A stretch of 64,000 nucleotides of DNA from Streptococcus orisratti DSM 15617 (GCF_000380105.1 NZ_KB904448.1:1-64000); one strand, 5' to 3'. Counted from the first letter of the stretch, positions 50,264 to 59,567 are shown. The notes: a model not told the origin generated them from the sequence alone. Made by a program: numbers and translations.

Positions 50264-50561
50264 ACTAATTCATGATATGGAAGAAACCGCAAAGTACTAC
50301 CTTCGATTGGTGGATGAGTTCAAAAAACTCCTATCTACTGATGATGAAACAGTTCCTGAACCAATATCACCCAAATCTGAACCACAAAAGGAAATTCAAT
50401 TGGAGGATGTCCGTGCAGCCCTTGCGACCAAAGCTAAAGACGGGTTTAAAAATGAGGTTCGCGCTCTTCTAAATACTTACGGTGCTTCTTCTCTATCAGC
50501 TCTTGACCCTAAACACTTTGCGGCAGTCCTTGAAGAAGCTGGAGGGATTGGTAATGACTAA
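50238..50561 (+). CDS. Early phage hypothetical protein preceding DUF2800
   Basis: A 107-aa protein. The first half is helical (MSKMKELNRLIHDMEETAKYYLRLVDEF), followed by a Pro/Glu linker and a compact C-terminal domain (LEDVRAALATKAKDGFKNEVRALLNTYGASSLSALDPKHFAAVLEEA). Similar proteins regularly precede DUF2800 genes and are sometimes loosely labelled rRNA biogenesis-like; the true role is unknown. The C-terminal fold resembles small replication-protein interaction domains. RBS TATGGAGGAAG. Confidence 0.7.
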   Translation: MSKMKELNRLIHDMEETAKYYLRLVDEFKKLLSTDDETVPEPISPKSEPQKEIQLEDVRAALATKAKDGFKNEVRALLNTYGASSLSALDPKHFAAVLEEAGGIGND

Positions 50562-51675
50562 CCATGCCATTCTATCCGCATCTGCTTCACACCGATGGTT
50601 GAACTGCCCACCATCTGTTCGTCTCACCGAAGATTTACCAGACACAACTTCTGATTTCGCTCTTGAAGGGACGGATGCCCACGAGTTGTGTGCTTATCTA
50701 GTCGAGAAAGCTTTAGGTAGGAATGCGCGTGATCCGACTAAGGATTTAGCATTTTACAATCATGAAATGCAGGATTGCGCTGAAGAATACCGCAACTACG
50801 TCATGGAACAAGTCGAGAAAGCCAGAGGCTACTCTCGTGACCCTACAGTTCTTATCGAACAACGACTGGACTTTTCTAAGTGGGTACCTGAAGGATTTGG
50901 AACTGGGGATTGCATCATCGTGGCGGATGGACTTCTTCAGGTAATTGACTACAAGCACGGGCTTGGTGTTCTAGTTGATGCAGACCACAACTCTCAGATG
51001 ATGTGCTACGCTTTAGGAGCTCTTGAGATGTTTGATGGACTTTATGATTTTGATAAAGTCACCATGACTATCTTTCAACCACGAAAACATAACATATCTA
51101 CCTTTGAGATAGAAAAGACAGAGTTGCTTGAATGGGCTGAAAATGAACTCGCTCCAAAAGCTGAACTTGCATTCAAAGGTGAAGGGGAGATGCAGTCTGG
51201 TAAACACTGCCAGTTCTGTAAACTAAAGAATATCTGTCGAAAGCGTGCGGAGGATAATTTGGCTCTTGCCAAGATGGAGTTTGCGAATCCAGATACCCTT
51301 GATAACGAGGACATTGCAGAGATTTTGCCTAAACTAGATTTGTTGATTTCATGGGCAAACGACATCAAAGCTTATGCATTAAATCAAGCAACAGATGGAC
51401 ATCCTATCCCAGGATATAAACTGGTTGAAGGTCGCTCTGTTCGTAAATTCTCAGATGAGTCAGCTGTTAGCCAAGCTGTGATTGAAGCTGGCTATGACCC
51501 TTATGAGAAGAAACTACTAACCATTACAGCCATGACTAAGTTACTTGGCAAGAAAACCTTTAATGATCTCCTTGGTGGTCTCATAATAAAACCAAGTGGT
51601 AAACCAACACTCGTTCCAATTGACGATACCCGTCAAGAGATGAACCTAGCAAAAAATGAATTTAAAGAGGATTAA
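50554..51675 (+). CDS. DUF2800 Cas4/RecB-like PD-(D/E)XK nuclease
   Basis: A 373-aa protein (MTNHAILSASASHRWLNCPPSVRLTE, the typical opening; ATG 50554 after GGAGGGATTGGTA). The nuclease core has FALEGTDAHELCAYLVE, GTGDCIIVADGLLQVIDYKHG (catalytic D...DYK), SQMMCYALGAL, and a C-terminal cysteine cluster HCQFCKLKNICRKR suggesting an Fe-S cluster as in Cas4/AddB. It probably acts in phage recombination with the DUF2815 protein and PolA downstream. Confidence 0.9.
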   Translation: MTNHAILSASASHRWLNCPPSVRLTEDLPDTTSDFALEGTDAHELCAYLVEKALGRNARDPTKDLAFYNHEMQDCAEEYRNYVMEQVEKARGYSRDPTVLIEQRLDFSKWVPEGFGTGDCIIVADGLLQVIDYKHGLGVLVDADHNSQMMCYALGALEMFDGLYDFDKVTMTIFQPRKHNISTFEIEKTELLEWAENELAPKAELAFKGEGEMQSGKHCQFCKLKNICRKRAEDNLALAKMEFANPDTLDNEDIAEILPKLDLLISWANDIKAYALNQATDGHPIPGYKLVEGRSVRKFSDESAVSQAVIEAGYDPYEKKLLTITAMTKLLGKKTFNDLLGGLIIKPSGKPTLVPIDDTRQEMNLAKNEFKED

Positions 51676-51679
51676 CTAT

Positions 51680-52228
51680 ATGACAACTAAAGTAATTACA
51701 GGACCAAACACTCGCTTCAGCTACTTAAATGCCAATGAGCCAAAATCGATTAACGGTAGTATTCCCAAGTACAGTGCCTCACTCATCATCCCAAAAGAGG
51801 ATACTGTCACCATTAACAAAATCAAGGCTGCTATTGAGCAAGCATACAAAGAAGGTGAGTCAAAACTCAAGGGCAACGGTAAATCTGTACCCGCATTATC
51901 TACTCTGAAAACACCGCTTCGTGATGGTGACCTTGAACGCCCTGATGATGAAGCATACAAAAATGCTTACTTTGTGAATGCCAACTCTCCACACAAACCT
52001 GGGGTGGTTGACGGCAATCGTCAAGAAATCATTGATACATCAGAATTGTATTCAGGCATCTACGGACGTGCTTCTATCACCTTCTACGCATTTAATTCCA
52101 ATGGCAATAAAGGGATTGCTTGCGGTTTGAATAACTTGCAAAAATTGCGTGATGGGGAACCCCTCGGAGGACGCACTCGTGCTGAGGATGATTTTGCGAC
52201 AGAAGACGATGATGACTTTTTGAACTAG
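51680..52228 (+). CDS. DUF2815 protein, probable single-stranded DNA-binding protein
   Basis: A 182-aa protein starting MTTKVITGPNTRFSYLNANEPKSING (ATG 51680 after AAAGAGGATTAAC). The pattern IPKYSASLIIPKEDTVTINKIKAAIEQAYKEGESKL and FVNANSPHKPGVVDGN...SELYSGIYGRASITFYAFNSNGNKGIACGLNNLQ defines DUF2815, an OB-fold ssDNA-binding family. The acidic C-terminal tail (DDFATEDDDDFLN) is typical of SSB-type proteins that recruit partners. Confidence 0.88.
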   Translation: MTTKVITGPNTRFSYLNANEPKSINGSIPKYSASLIIPKEDTVTINKIKAAIEQAYKEGESKLKGNGKSVPALSTLKTPLRDGDLERPDDEAYKNAYFVNANSPHKPGVVDGNRQEIIDTSELYSGIYGRASITFYAFNSNGNKGIACGLNNLQKLRDGEPLGGRTRAEDDFATEDDDDFLN

Positions 52229-52246
52229 AAATGGAGAATTAGATTG

Positions 52247-52414
52247 ATGATGTATACTATTTTAACTTGTACTATTATGGGCCTCTGGGTGCTTATCGGA
52301 CTATACTTCGGGTATATGACCATTAGAGATGATATTCGAAATGAAATGGAACGAAAGGCAAAGCAAAATAAAGAAAAACTTAGCCAAACACCACTCAGTC
52401 GAAAAAACAAATAG
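52247..52414 (+). CDS. Small single-pass membrane protein in the early operon
   Basis: A 55-aa frame MMYTILTCTIMGLWVLIGLYFGYM followed by TIRDDIRNEMERKAKQNKEKL. There is one N-terminal membrane helix and a charged cytoplasmic coil. TGGAGAATTAG precedes the tandem ATGs. It fills the gap between DUF2815 and PolA. It may be a membrane-associated phage protein (for example superinfection or anti-defence), but no homologue is recognised. Confidence 0.6.
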   Translation: MMYTILTCTIMGLWVLIGLYFGYMTIRDDIRNEMERKAKQNKEKLSQTPLSRKNK

Positions 52415-52462
52415 AACTTTAGGTGGCAGTACTTCTGTCACCTTTTTCAGAAAGGACGTACT

Positions 52463-54418
52463 ATGCCAATTAGAGAACTCAGCATTGACATCGAAACTTA
52501 TTGTGAAATTGACTTACGAAAATCTGGTGTCTATCGCTATGCGGAGGATAACAGTTTTGAAATCCTTTTATTTGCGGTATCTGTCGATAATGGACCAGTA
52601 ACTGTTTACGACTTAACTAAGGAGAAGTTACCACAAGATATTCTTGAAGCTTTAGTAGACGATAGAGTCATCAAATGGGCATTCAACGCTTCATTTGAAC
52701 GAATTTGTCTATCAAACTGGCTCAAGAAATATCAACCCAAATTGTTATCAGATGAATTTTTATCTCCAGTTTCATGGAGATGTAGCATGATTTGGTCCGC
52801 CTATTTAGGACTCCCACTCTCCCTTGAAGGAGTTGGAACAGTTCTCAAACTCAAAGACCAAAAGATGAGAGAGGGTGCTGACCTCATTCGCTACTTCTGC
52901 GTACCTTGTAAGCCTACTAAGGTCAATGGAGGGCGAGTTCGCAACTTTCCTCATCACGCGCCTGACAAGTGGGCTACCTTTATCGATTACAACAGACGTG
53001 ATGTTGAGGTCGAATTGGCCATCAAGGAACGACTGAAAAACTTCCCAGTTCCTGATTTTGTTTGGGATGAGTACCTCCAGGATCAGATTATCAACGACCG
53101 TGGAATTGGAATTGATTTGGACTTTGTAATAGCTGCTATAAAAATTGATTCAGAGAGCAAAGTTAAAATCCAAGAGGAACTAAAAGCTTTAACAGGTCTT
53201 GAAAATCCTAACTCAGTCCTGCAGATGATTGGCTGGTTACGAGATCACGGAGTAAATACTGATTCGCTAGACAAAAAAGCTGTGAAAGAACTCCTCAAAA
53301 CAGTCGATGATAAAACGGCAATAGTCCTCAAACTTCGGCAGCAAGCTGCCAAATCAAGTGTTTCCAAATATCAAGCCATGATGAACTGTGTTTGTAAGGA
53401 CGGTCGAGCAAGAGGAATGTTTCAATTCTATGGGGCAAACCGAACTGGTCGATGGGCTGGTCGCTTGGTGCAACTTCAGAACTTACCACAGAACCACCTT
53501 CCTGACCTAGAGGAAGCTAGAGAACTTTTCAGAACTGGTGACTTAGAAGCTACTGAGCTACTCTACGACACACAAGATACCTTATCTCAACTTATCCGAA
53601 CAGCCTTTGTCCCTAGCAAAGGAAAGAAATTCATTGTTTGCGACTTTTCAGCAATCGAAGCTCGTGTCCTGTCCCACTTGGCAGGGGAGAGATGGCGTAG
53701 TAAGGTATTTGATCTAGGAAAAGACATCTACTGTATGTCCGCTTCTCAGATGTTTGGAGTACCAGTTGAAAAACATGGACAAAATTCTAAATTGAGACAA
53801 AAAGGGAAAATTGCGGAGCTTGCTTGCGGATATGGTGGTTCAGTCGGTGCACTCAAAGCCATGGGTGCACTTGATATGGGACTATCAGAGGACGAACTCC
53901 AACCACTTGTTAACTCATGGCGACAAGCAAATCCCAATATCGTTCTCTTATGGTGGGATGTCGATAATGCTGTAAAGACTGCTGTAAAGGAACAAATTCC
54001 AACATCTACTCACGGTATTCAATTTGATGTAAGAAGCGGCATTCTATTCATTACACTCCCATCTGGTCGTAAATTATCATATATTAAACCAAGAATTGAC
54101 GAGAACCAATTCGGTGGAGAGTCTGTCACTTATGAAGGAACTGGAACTGCCAAACGTTGGGAGAGGCTCGAAAGTTACGGCCCCAAATTTGTGGAGAACA
54201 TTGTCCAGGCTATCAGTCGTGATATTCTTGCTTACTCTTTGGAGCAACTGAAAGAGTTTAAAGTTGTAGGACATGTACATGATGAAGTAATAATCGAATG
54301 CCCAATGGAACAAAAACTTGATGAGATTGCATCATTAATGGGGATTGCACCAGACTGGATGTCTGATATTAACCTTCGTGCCGATGGATACGAATGCATA
54401 TTCTATCAGAAAGATTAG
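52463..54418 (+). CDS. Phage DNA polymerase I family A
   Basis: A 651-aa replicative polymerase. The 3'-5' exonuclease domain spans residues 1-220: LSIDIETYCEIDL (DxE), WAFNASFERICL and YNRRDVEVELAI. The polymerase domain has motif A VCDFSAIEARVLSHLAGE (about 395-412), motif B RQKGKIAELACGYGGSVGALKAMG and motif C VGHVHDEVIIECP (HDE). Its length and compact exonuclease are typical of Firmicute phage PolA. It is the last gene of the early operon; a terminator follows. Confidence 0.95.
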   Translation: MPIRELSIDIETYCEIDLRKSGVYRYAEDNSFEILLFAVSVDNGPVTVYDLTKEKLPQDILEALVDDRVIKWAFNASFERICLSNWLKKYQPKLLSDEFLSPVSWRCSMIWSAYLGLPLSLEGVGTVLKLKDQKMREGADLIRYFCVPCKPTKVNGGRVRNFPHHAPDKWATFIDYNRRDVEVELAIKERLKNFPVPDFVWDEYLQDQIINDRGIGIDLDFVIAAIKIDSESKVKIQEELKALTGLENPNSVLQMIGWLRDHGVNTDSLDKKAVKELLKTVDDKTAIVLKLRQQAAKSSVSKYQAMMNCVCKDGRARGMFQFYGANRTGRWAGRLVQLQNLPQNHLPDLEEARELFRTGDLEATELLYDTQDTLSQLIRTAFVPSKGKKFIVCDFSAIEARVLSHLAGERWRSKVFDLGKDIYCMSASQMFGVPVEKHGQNSKLRQKGKIAELACGYGGSVGALKAMGALDMGLSEDELQPLVNSWRQANPNIVLLWWDVDNAVKTAVKEQIPTSTHGIQFDVRSGILFITLPSGRKLSYIKPRIDENQFGGESVTYEGTGTAKRWERLESYGPKFVENIVQAISRDILAYSLEQLKEFKVVGHVHDEVIIECPMEQKLDEIASLMGIAPDWMSDINLRADGYECIFYQKD

Positions 54419-54423
54419 CAAAA

Positions 54424-54453
54424 AATCGCCACCTCACAATTGAGATGGCGATT
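54424..54453. terminator. Bidirectional terminator after polA
   Basis: AATCGCCACCTCA (54424-54436) and TGAGATGGCGATT (54441-54453) form a 13-bp stem with one mismatch and a CAAT loop, flanked by A- and T-rich tracts. It lies between convergent stops at 54418 and 54457. Confidence 0.85.
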
Positions 54454-54456
54454 CTA

Positions 54457-55026
54457 TTATTTATTTAATTCTTTGTAAAGCTCAAACCCTTCTTTCTTAG
54501 TATTATTGACTTTTTTATAGCCTGCAGATTTCTGAACTCCTAGTTTTTCAAAGATTTCCTTATTCTCATAACCATCAAATAGCATTTCCAAAATTTCTGG
54601 TGCTTGAAAGTTTGATTCTGCAAGTTTTGATTTCAAAAACTCAAATTGATCCATGAATAGATAAAGCTCAATCCCATCATCAATTACTGGTAAATCTTGT
54701 TTCTCTGTGAATGCTTCCCATGATGAAATCTTAGGGGCATTTTTACTTGGCTTACGAAAATCTTTGAGATAATCATTAACTGAGTTGTTATACCACCAGA
54801 CCATCTGTTCATAGTCCTCTTCTGCGACTGGAACAAAGGCAGTTAGTATTGAAATACCCATGATACGACATTGACGAAACGTGCCACGTAGCAAACCTGA
54901 ATGATGTGAAGTCATGTAGTAATCCTGTACAAACATAGGTGCTAGTACTTCACTTTCAGTTGGATGTACTCCAGTTGATGAAGATTGAGCTTGGCAGTAG
55001 TTGAAAAAGTTGACGTTGATTGTCAT
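54457..55026 (-). CDS. Hypothetical protein at the right end of the prophage
   Basis: A 189-aa soluble protein. The N-terminal part (MTINVNFFNYCQAQSSSTGVHPTE, QDYYMTSHHSGLLRGTFRQCRIMGISI) is unfamiliar. The C-terminal 50 residues (APEILEMLFDGYENKEIFEKLGVQKSAGYKKVNNTKKEGF) look like a transposase/sigma-like helix-turn-helix. It is the last leftward gene before a gap with complex inverted repeats. It may be the phage's regulatory protein, but this is a guess from position and the possible HTH. Confidence 0.5.
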   Translation of the reverse strand: MTINVNFFNYCQAQSSSTGVHPTESEVLAPMFVQDYYMTSHHSGLLRGTFRQCRIMGISILTAFVPVAEEDYEQMVWWYNNSVNDYLKDFRKPSKNAPKISSWEAFTEKQDLPVIDDGIELYLFMDQFEFLKSKLAESNFQAPEILEMLFDGYENKEIFEKLGVQKSAGYKKVNNTKKEGFELYKELNK

Positions 55027-55371
55027 GATTGATTGACTTTCCAGTTAATACCGAAAGTACACATGACAAATCAAGGCATGCAAAAAATATTCTTGACCGC
55101 ATAGTTACTTTCCTCTATGTTATCGGTCAGCCAATTTCACAAGCTGAAAAAAGTAATCAATACCAAAACGTCTGAAATTATGGTCGTCGTCACGACTCAG
55201 TTTTGGTAATGATAATCGTTTAGAGATATCTCATCTCATAGTTAAATTGTAATAGAAAACAATCCGTAATTGAAGTTCACGATTAAATCGATTACTATAT
55301 AATATCGTTATTGTTTTTTTATTTATTTTAGGTTAAAATTACTTTATAATAATCCTGAAAGTAAGCTATAT
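55027..55371. other. Non-coding gap with two complex inverted repeats; candidate prophage end
   Basis: The first structure is TGACCGCATAG (55094-55104) against CTATG-TTAT-CGGTCA (55115-55129). The second has outer arms TACCAAAAC (55161-55169) and GTTTTGGTA (55200-55208) enclosing GTCGT/ACGAC (55183-55196). Neither has a T-tract. A -10-like TATAAT at 55345-55350 could serve the gene at 55372. I could not match this gap to the 16891-16971 region, so an attachment site is only possible. Confidence 0.5.
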
Positions 55372-56526
55372 ATGGAAAGTAAATTTACATTCGAAAATAA
55401 GATTGAAAACTATTCATTAACAGATACTTTTGATCCGAACTCTGGTCAAGAGATTCTTACATTATATTGTTCACATTTGCCTAAACCTAATTATGCAAAA
55501 TATAATTTTGATAGCTTAACGGGTCTTGTTACAAGTAATGTAGATACAAAAAAAAATAATCCATTTGGTGAGTTCTTGTCCATTAACAAAAGTACCTTTA
55601 TGGATTATTTAACTAAATATGGATTTTTATTTGATTGGGAAAGTAGTGAAAATTTTGATAGCATTGAGTTTAATTACATTCTTGAATTTCAAAGCAGACT
55701 TAAACTTCTTTTATCGATTTTCAACAATATCGCCAAATCTATTGAATACAAAGAATTATTGTTAAGTACATTCTTATTAATAGGTAAGCCACAATTAGAG
55801 CTAAATCTTGGAAAAAGTAAATACATATTCCCTTCTTTATTTCCATTTCATAGGCTTCGCAATTCAATACCAGAAAAAAACTTAAATGATATGACATCCA
55901 GACATACCTCTTCAACTGGTAAAATAACAACGTACATAAAAGTAGAGAATATATTTACCGAAAATGGATTTACATGTGATTTAAATATTTCACTTTATCA
56001 AGACATAATTGAAAATTCCCAATACGATGATTTTATAAAGGATATTTTTTATCTGTATGTAAACAAGCCTGCAAATCTTGAACCTATAACAGTACACATT
56101 ATTGACTTCATATATTTGTTCTTCAGTAAAGTTGGTATTTGCGACATTTCAAATTCAAATTTAAATTTTGAAGATGAAGACTTATCAAATTTTATGAAAT
56201 CAAGTGAATTGAAAAATGCACTATTAATCTTGTCAAAGGAAATACTTGCACTGGAAATTAATAGAGGATTAGCTAAAGTGCAACCTAAAATAAATTTAGA
56301 TACTCTACTACCTGATTGGAATTTACCAGATTTAATTTCAGCATTTTACTTCACTTTATTTTACTCAAACCCTAAAATTGCTATGTACAAAATTTGCGAG
56401 AATGTAGGATGTAACACCCCATTTTATGTTCAAAGGTCAAATACAATAAAAAAATATTGCTCTGAAAGTTGTAAGAACGCTTCTTCTCAGAGAAGATATA
56501 GAAATAAACAAAAAGACTTTCAGTGA
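55372..56526 (+). CDS. CGNR-like zinc-finger protein
   Basis: A 384-aa protein. Residues 1-330 are helical/mixed and unrecognised (SLTDTFDPNSGQEILTLYCSHLP..., NLPDLISAFYFTLFYSNP). The last 45 residues, ICENVGCNTPFYVQRSNTIKKYCSESCKNASSQRRYRNKQ, match the CGNR/ABATE-type zinc finger (Cys-x4-Cys, YCS-x2-C, then QRRYR). Family proteins are DNA-binding and often lie in accessory or defence loci. It is convergent with the LlaJI-like operon. It has low GC and an A/T-rich leader, suggesting separate acquisition. The RBS is weak. Confidence 0.6.
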   Translation: MESKFTFENKIENYSLTDTFDPNSGQEILTLYCSHLPKPNYAKYNFDSLTGLVTSNVDTKKNNPFGEFLSINKSTFMDYLTKYGFLFDWESSENFDSIEFNYILEFQSRLKLLLSIFNNIAKSIEYKELLLSTFLLIGKPQLELNLGKSKYIFPSLFPFHRLRNSIPEKNLNDMTSRHTSSTGKITTYIKVENIFTENGFTCDLNISLYQDIIENSQYDDFIKDIFYLYVNKPANLEPITVHIIDFIYLFFSKVGICDISNSNLNFEDEDLSNFMKSSELKNALLILSKEILALEINRGLAKVQPKINLDTLLPDWNLPDLISAFYFTLFYSNPKIAMYKICENVGCNTPFYVQRSNTIKKYCSESCKNASSQRRYRNKQKDFQ

Positions 56527-56546
56527 AAATTATCACTGAAAGTCTT
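56513..56546. terminator. Bidirectional terminator overlapping the zinc-finger gene stop
   Basis: A 14-bp perfect stem AAGACTTTCAGTGA (56513-56526) and TCACTGAAAGTCTT (56533-56546) with a 6-nt loop. The TGA stop at 56524-56526 is inside the left arm; the restriction gene stops 2 nt beyond the right arm. Confidence 0.85.
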
Positions 56547-56547
56547 A

Positions 56548-57828
56548 TTACATATTTGCTAATTTTTCATCAACCTTTTCGGAGATTAAATCGGATAATT
56601 CTTGAATATACTGAGTTCGATTTCTTGCAGAATTATGTACCAATGTTTTTACATCAACTAAAATACCTTGAACACGCTCATAAGTTTTATCCTGACCCTT
56701 CCACTCACCAAGAGCTTCTCCGATATATTGATACATTCCGTCTGTTTGAAAAATTTCGTGACTCTTTGAAAATGGCATTAAGAATGCATTATATACTTTT
56801 GAATTATGTCCATGTATTTCTTTTAGCGAATCTTGATTTGCCACATACTCACCATATGTAATTTGCTTATTAATACTTGTTGACGGAGGCAAATCTTTCA
56901 TTAAGTTAGTTTGACCGAACTTGTAGTATTTTGCATCTAATACAAAAACATTATCATTGTAAACCATAATAGTATCCGGTTCTAGTGCATACCCTTTTGA
57001 AGTTTTTGTCTCAAAAACTAAATCCCATTTTGTTCTAGGAAAATATGAAGTTTTATTGGCAATTCCATATGTATAATCTATTAGATTTTCCCAGATAAAT
57101 TGGAAATTATTAGTTCCAAAATAAAACTTATCCGGTTCCTCTTGCCTATCCTTATAATTAAGTATGTCAATCATACTTTGGAAAAGTCTTCTCTCCATAT
57201 CATTAAAAGTTGTAGCCATCTTTTTTTTGATAATAGACTCAAATTGAGATCTATTATAGTTTATACGAGCTTTTTCAGGTAGAGGAAGCTGATACAGCCA
57301 CCCCATATTTAGAAACGCTTCATATACACAGAATTTGTTTATTTCCGTTAAAAGAGTAATGTCAGTATCACTTTGCTTTTTAGATTCCATTTTCAAAAAT
57401 TTGAATCCATTTCCTTGAACAACTGGTTGAACACGTTTTATAGTCCTCGACCAGTTAATGCGGCCTCCCAAAGTTTGAATATAGTACTCTTCAGTCTCCT
57501 TATAATATGTACCACGATTAATAAAATCATGTATAACAAATGTATAAGCCTCCATTGGAAAGTTTAACGTTTTTAGAGCTTGATTCACGTCTACAGTTCT
57601 TAGGCGAGACTCTTCATCATTATGAGCTTGTAAGACGGAAACAAGGGCAATTATATCTCTTCTTGCTGTTTCTGCATCTTTTGCAATCTCAAAACCTAAT
57701 GGAAAATTGACAGTAACTTCTTGTACACCTTCTATTATCTCAGCTTTAATACCAACAAACGTATCACCTTCCATATTTGTTGCAACACGACACATATCCA
57801 GTAAGGATTTATTCGGTACTGTCAGCAT
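56548..57828 (-). CDS. LlaJI-type restriction endonuclease subunit R2 (McrC-like)
   Basis: This 426-aa protein matches the LlaJI restriction endonuclease (McrC-like) family. The C-terminal nuclease core YALEPDTIMVYNDNVFVLDAKYYKFGQ holds a PD-(D/E)XK motif (Asp of EPDT, D-A-K in VLDAKYYK). The N-terminal 200 residues include LGGRINWSRTIKRVQPVVQGNGFKF. It is the last gene of the four-gene operon and overlaps the McrB-like gene by 20 nt. It should cleave unmethylated target DNA when driven by the GTPase partner. Confidence 0.85.
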   Translation of the reverse strand: MLTVPNKSLLDMCRVATNMEGDTFVGIKAEIIEGVQEVTVNFPLGFEIAKDAETARRDIIALVSVLQAHNDEESRLRTVDVNQALKTLNFPMEAYTFVIHDFINRGTYYKETEEYYIQTLGGRINWSRTIKRVQPVVQGNGFKFLKMESKKQSDTDITLLTEINKFCVYEAFLNMGWLYQLPLPEKARINYNRSQFESIIKKKMATTFNDMERRLFQSMIDILNYKDRQEEPDKFYFGTNNFQFIWENLIDYTYGIANKTSYFPRTKWDLVFETKTSKGYALEPDTIMVYNDNVFVLDAKYYKFGQTNLMKDLPPSTSINKQITYGEYVANQDSLKEIHGHNSKVYNAFLMPFSKSHEIFQTDGMYQYIGEALGEWKGQDKTYERVQGILVDVKTLVHNSARNRTQYIQELSDLISEKVDEKLANM

Positions 57829-59566
57829 CTTCTTCTCCTGTGTCGATATTATTATCTATTAAAGTTGCTTCCCTAAGATTTTCTAACTCCTCTTTGATAT
57901 CTTTTGCGAAAACATCAAAACGCCCATTTTCAGGATTATCATTATCCGTGAATCGCTTAATAATTGCCTCTAAACTTGGATACAAAGCAACATCAAAGAT
58001 ATCTTCACGATTAAACTTGAAGGCATCATCCCAAAGATATTTCAAAACTTTTTCTGCAAAGCGTTTATTCTTTTTATTGAAATCTTTACCAGAATCACCT
58101 GCTGGTACTTGGCGTATCCGTTCAATATTCAATACATTGCCAGAAATAAAGTATGCTCCCATTCGCTTATCTTCTGATGTTAGAGTCTGGCTACTAGTCT
58201 CAAGAATTTTTTTATTGATAACTTTGTTGAATACTTTCCAAGAATATTGTGTATCTGCAATAAAATAATTCCCATATTTCGATAAATCAACATCATTTTC
58301 AATCATTTCCATTGTCCATCGACGTTGAAATGCTGTATCAAGAGTGAATACATTTTGGTCTGCGGTATTCATTGTTGCAAGTAACGATAAGTTAGAAGGG
58401 ATTTTAATTTGATGAGACTTATCACCATAAATTTCCGTAGCAAGTATTGAATTGTTAATACCGTACACGCTCTCACCACTAACACTTCTATCCAATAATT
58501 GAAAGATTTCTCCAAATATTCCTGGAGCATTACCTCGATTTAACTCCTCAATTACAAGATAATAGTGTTCACTAGGATTAGCAATTGCTTTTTTCACAAT
58601 TCTTGTAAAAGGCCCTGGTGAAAATAGGTAGGTAATATCTCCATTATCTTTTACAGTAGGCATTATTTGACCAACAAAGTCAGTATTCATATAATCTGGA
58701 TGAAAAACTAATCGCTCCATTCTATTTTCATCATTACAATATTCGGTAGCAATTTTATAACTTTTTCCAGATCCTGGAACCCCATATAAGAGGATATTTT
58801 CTCCACCTCTTATTATATTCTCCTTACTTAATTTACTCACATCTTGATTTATTTCTAAAAATTTATCCACGTTATAAATTTTTAATGATTTCAATCGATC
58901 TGAAAACTTTTCAAATACTGAAGGATTTATTACAATTCCTTTATCTTCTGAATTCTTTGAAATCTCTAGGAATCCCCATCTTTCCAACATCATGATTGGT
59001 TTACAATCTACATATTTCTGTGCTTCTTCAGGAACTACTACACCTCCTTTATTCCTAGCGGCTCTCACTTCTAATATGCTTTCTGTGTATGATTTACCAT
59101 GATCAACCATAGAATTCAATAAATAAGCAAATTCTTTATAGCTTAGATAATCTAAATCAATGATTCCACGAATAAAAAGTGAGGGTGGTTCAACGTCAGA
59201 ATTACTTGATGGCACTCCAAAATTATCTCTACCAAATTTAATATTCTCCAACGCATCCATAATGATTTCTTGCATCGCAGATTTATCGGATGCCATTAAA
59301 GCCTCGTACATCTTCTTTCCAGCTGTTGTAATTCTTCTTTGAGACTGAGCATTATTTATATCTTGCCATTCCGTAAAACCAAAATAAGAAGTTATTTGAG
59401 ATTTCTTTGTATAAGATGAAGAGTACTGATCAGCACCAATTAGTTCTTTTAATTGAATTTTGTACTCCTCATTGGGTAACCATCCGTCTGCTTCATAGTA
59501 TATTTTCAGCACTGCTTCAATTTCATTTAAAAGTGCACTATTTTTAGGCATTACTATCTTTTCCAT
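57809..59566 (-). CDS. LlaJI-type restriction subunit R1 (McrB-like AAA+ GTPase)
   Basis: A 585-aa protein from ATG 59566 (RBS GGAGCGAG). The N-terminal 250 residues (specificity/DNA binding) include SSSYTKKSQITSYFGFTEW. The AAA+ core has Walker A YGVPGSGKSYKIATEY at about 270, Walker B YLVIEELNRGNAPGIFGEIFQLLDR, and the McrB signature MNTADQNVFTLDTAFQRRW (NTAD and arginine finger). Family knowledge: McrB-type motors hydrolyse GTP and translocate DNA with McrC. The acidic tail overlaps the R2 gene. Confidence 0.88.
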   Translation of the reverse strand: MEKIVMPKNSALLNEIEAVLKIYYEADGWLPNEEYKIQLKELIGADQYSSSYTKKSQITSYFGFTEWQDINNAQSQRRITTAGKKMYEALMASDKSAMQEIIMDALENIKFGRDNFGVPSSNSDVEPPSLFIRGIIDLDYLSYKEFAYLLNSMVDHGKSYTESILEVRAARNKGGVVVPEEAQKYVDCKPIMMLERWGFLEISKNSEDKGIVINPSVFEKFSDRLKSLKIYNVDKFLEINQDVSKLSKENIIRGGENILLYGVPGSGKSYKIATEYCNDENRMERLVFHPDYMNTDFVGQIMPTVKDNGDITYLFSPGPFTRIVKKAIANPSEHYYLVIEELNRGNAPGIFGEIFQLLDRSVSGESVYGINNSILATEIYGDKSHQIKIPSNLSLLATMNTADQNVFTLDTAFQRRWTMEMIENDVDLSKYGNYFIADTQYSWKVFNKVINKKILETSSQTLTSEDKRMGAYFISGNVLNIERIRQVPAGDSGKDFNKKNKRFAEKVLKYLWDDAFKFNREDIFDVALYPSLEAIIKRFTDNDNPENGRFDVFAKDIKEELENLREATLIDNNIDTGEEDADSTE

Positions 59567-59567
59567 A

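Larger units (their letters stand above)
16972..55026. mobile_element. Siphophage prophage of about 38 kb (boundaries approximate)
   Basis: A continuous phage gene set runs from paired serine recombinases (16972-19468) through lysis, tail, head, packaging, methylase, replication and early genes to the last phage-like ORF at 54457-55026. The late and replication genes run leftward and the DNA polymerase operon runs rightward from about 50.0 kb. Gene content (PolA, DUF2800, DUF2815, VRR-NUC, SNF2, P4-type primase, MetK, two DNA methylases, tandem recombinases) resembles the phi-m46.1/phi10394.4 group as I recall it. I found no confident attL/attR pair; candidate end regions are 16891-16971 and 55027-55371. 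TerL is frameshifted, so it is probably not inducible to infectious particles as written. Confidence 0.8.

Noticed and set aside
51680-52228. DUF2800 gene as a CRISPR Cas4
   Set aside because: The adjacent 50554-51675 protein is Cas4-like by fold, but it sits in a phage replication module with DUF2815 and PolA and no other cas genes exist.
16891-55371. Direct-repeat att sites flanking the prophage
   Set aside because: I compared 16891-16971 with 55027-55371 by eye and saw no shared core. Serine integrase cores can be 2-3 bp, so absence is not informative.
57809-59566. Type IV McrBC (modification-dependent) system
   Set aside because: Two cognate cytosine methylases precede it in the same operon, which fits LlaJI-type restriction-modification rather than methylation-dependent McrBC.
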